A stretch of 6,496 nucleotides of DNA from contig PMBY01000350.1 of the NCBI GenBank assembly GCA_003153875.1, positions 1,255 through 7,750 on the forward strand, given 5' to 3'. Positions 6,162-6,496 of this stretch are shown here, piece by piece. The notes beneath the pieces are model-generated. The model was not told where the DNA came from. It did not search any database and saw only the letters and a program-made list of their open reading frames with translations. Within the stretch, counting starts at the first letter, position 1, and the number at the start of each line of letters is the position of its first letter. The position numbers and the translations under genes were made by a program. Origin of the DNA: Myxococcales bacterium (lineage in GTDB: Bacteria > Myxococcota > Polyangia > Fen-1088).

Positions 6162-6496
6162 ATGGCTGATGCGTTGAAAGAGAAGGTCAAGCAGTTGGGA
6201 TTGGATCTGGGCGCAGACCTGATCGGCGTGGCTTCCGCGAAGGTCTTGAATGAGGCCGTCACGAGCCCTCATCGGCCGGAGGATCTTCTACCGTCCGCGG
6301 TTTCGATTGTGGTCGTTGCCCTGCATATCCCTGACGCCTCACTGGAAGCCCAGCGTCGCGAGATATCGAACTTCTCCTACAACATGTTCGGGTACACGCA
6401 TCTCAACCGCGAGATGGATTCCATCGCCTATCGAATCACCCGGTTTCTCGAGAACGCTGGCTACGAAAGTCTGCCTATACCCGGTCGCGGCTCCCA
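6162..6496 (+). CDS. Epoxyqueuosine reductase (QueG)/reductive-dehalogenase-like protein, N-terminus only
   Basis: The frame is open from the ATG at 6162 to the end of the window (111 codons), so this is the N-terminal part of a longer gene. The opening KVKQLGLDLGADLIGVASAK and then RPEDLLPSAVSIVVVALHIP follow the QueG N-terminal pattern (a GxELGFxxVGI-like strand, then RPxxLLPxxxxVIxV). The later stretch with LNREMDSIAYRITRFLENAGY and the run LPIPGRGS resembles the related stand-alone iron-sulfur proteins and reductive dehalogenases more than QueG itself. These relatives use a corrinoid and two [4Fe-4S] clusters; the cluster-binding cysteines would lie beyond the window, and none are seen so far. 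It starts 7 nt after the permease stop, so it is probably co-transcribed. A family-level assignment from the N-terminus alone is tentative. Confidence 0.65.
   Translation, partial: MADALKEKVKQLGLDLGADLIGVASAKVLNEAVTSPHRPEDLLPSAVSIVVVALHIPDASLEAQRREISNFSYNMFGYTHLNREMDSIAYRITRFLENAGYESLPIPGRGS

Noticed and set aside
1..6496. CRISPR array, tRNA, rRNA or insertion sequence
   Set aside because: No spaced direct repeats, cloverleaf-like segment, transposase frame or terminal inverted repeat pair was seen on reading both strands.

Overview
The window is GC-rich and densely coding. It most resembles a proteobacterial chromosome, probably beta- or gamma-proteobacterial. The metX-metW pair, the CysK of ordinary enterobacterial length, and tight spacing with strong G/C preference at third codon positions all point that way. 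No sequence signature here fixes a genus.

Left part (1-2796, + strand): a sulfur amino-acid run. It holds metX (homoserine O-acyltransferase, 5' end cut by the window), metW (methyltransferase-fold partner, with an unusual N-terminal extension) and cysK (cysteine synthase, whose ribosome binding site lies in the last codons of metW). metX/metW prepare activated homoserine for methionine; CysK fixes sulfide into cysteine. A long, nearly perfect stem-loop (2812-2857) begins 15 nt after the cysK stop.

Middle (2808-4223): two divergent genes separated by about 270 nt. The minus-strand gene, convergent with cysK, encodes a small protein resembling the NifX/NifB-C-terminal iron-molybdenum-cofactor fold. 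Its start is uncertain and lies in a hairpin. The plus-strand gene encodes a DUF4395 membrane domain fused to a thioredoxin-like domain; all six of its cysteines fall in three CxxC motifs. Its promoter places the likely transcription start on or next to the ATG, so the mRNA may be leaderless. The divergent region also holds an 8-bp inverted repeat around a minus-strand promoter candidate.

Right part (4224-6496, + strand): a periplasmic SsuA/NMT1-type substrate-binding protein, a SsuC/TauC-type permease, and the first 111 codons of a protein resembling the N-terminus of epoxyqueuosine reductase (QueG) and the corrinoid/iron-sulfur reductive dehalogenases. No ABC ATPase is visible. Third-position GC drops on entering this segment, so it may have a different history from the met/cys genes. 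A speculative reading of the right half is an uptake system for a small organic anion coupled to a thiol-redox membrane protein and an iron-sulfur reductase. The substrate cannot be read from the sequence.
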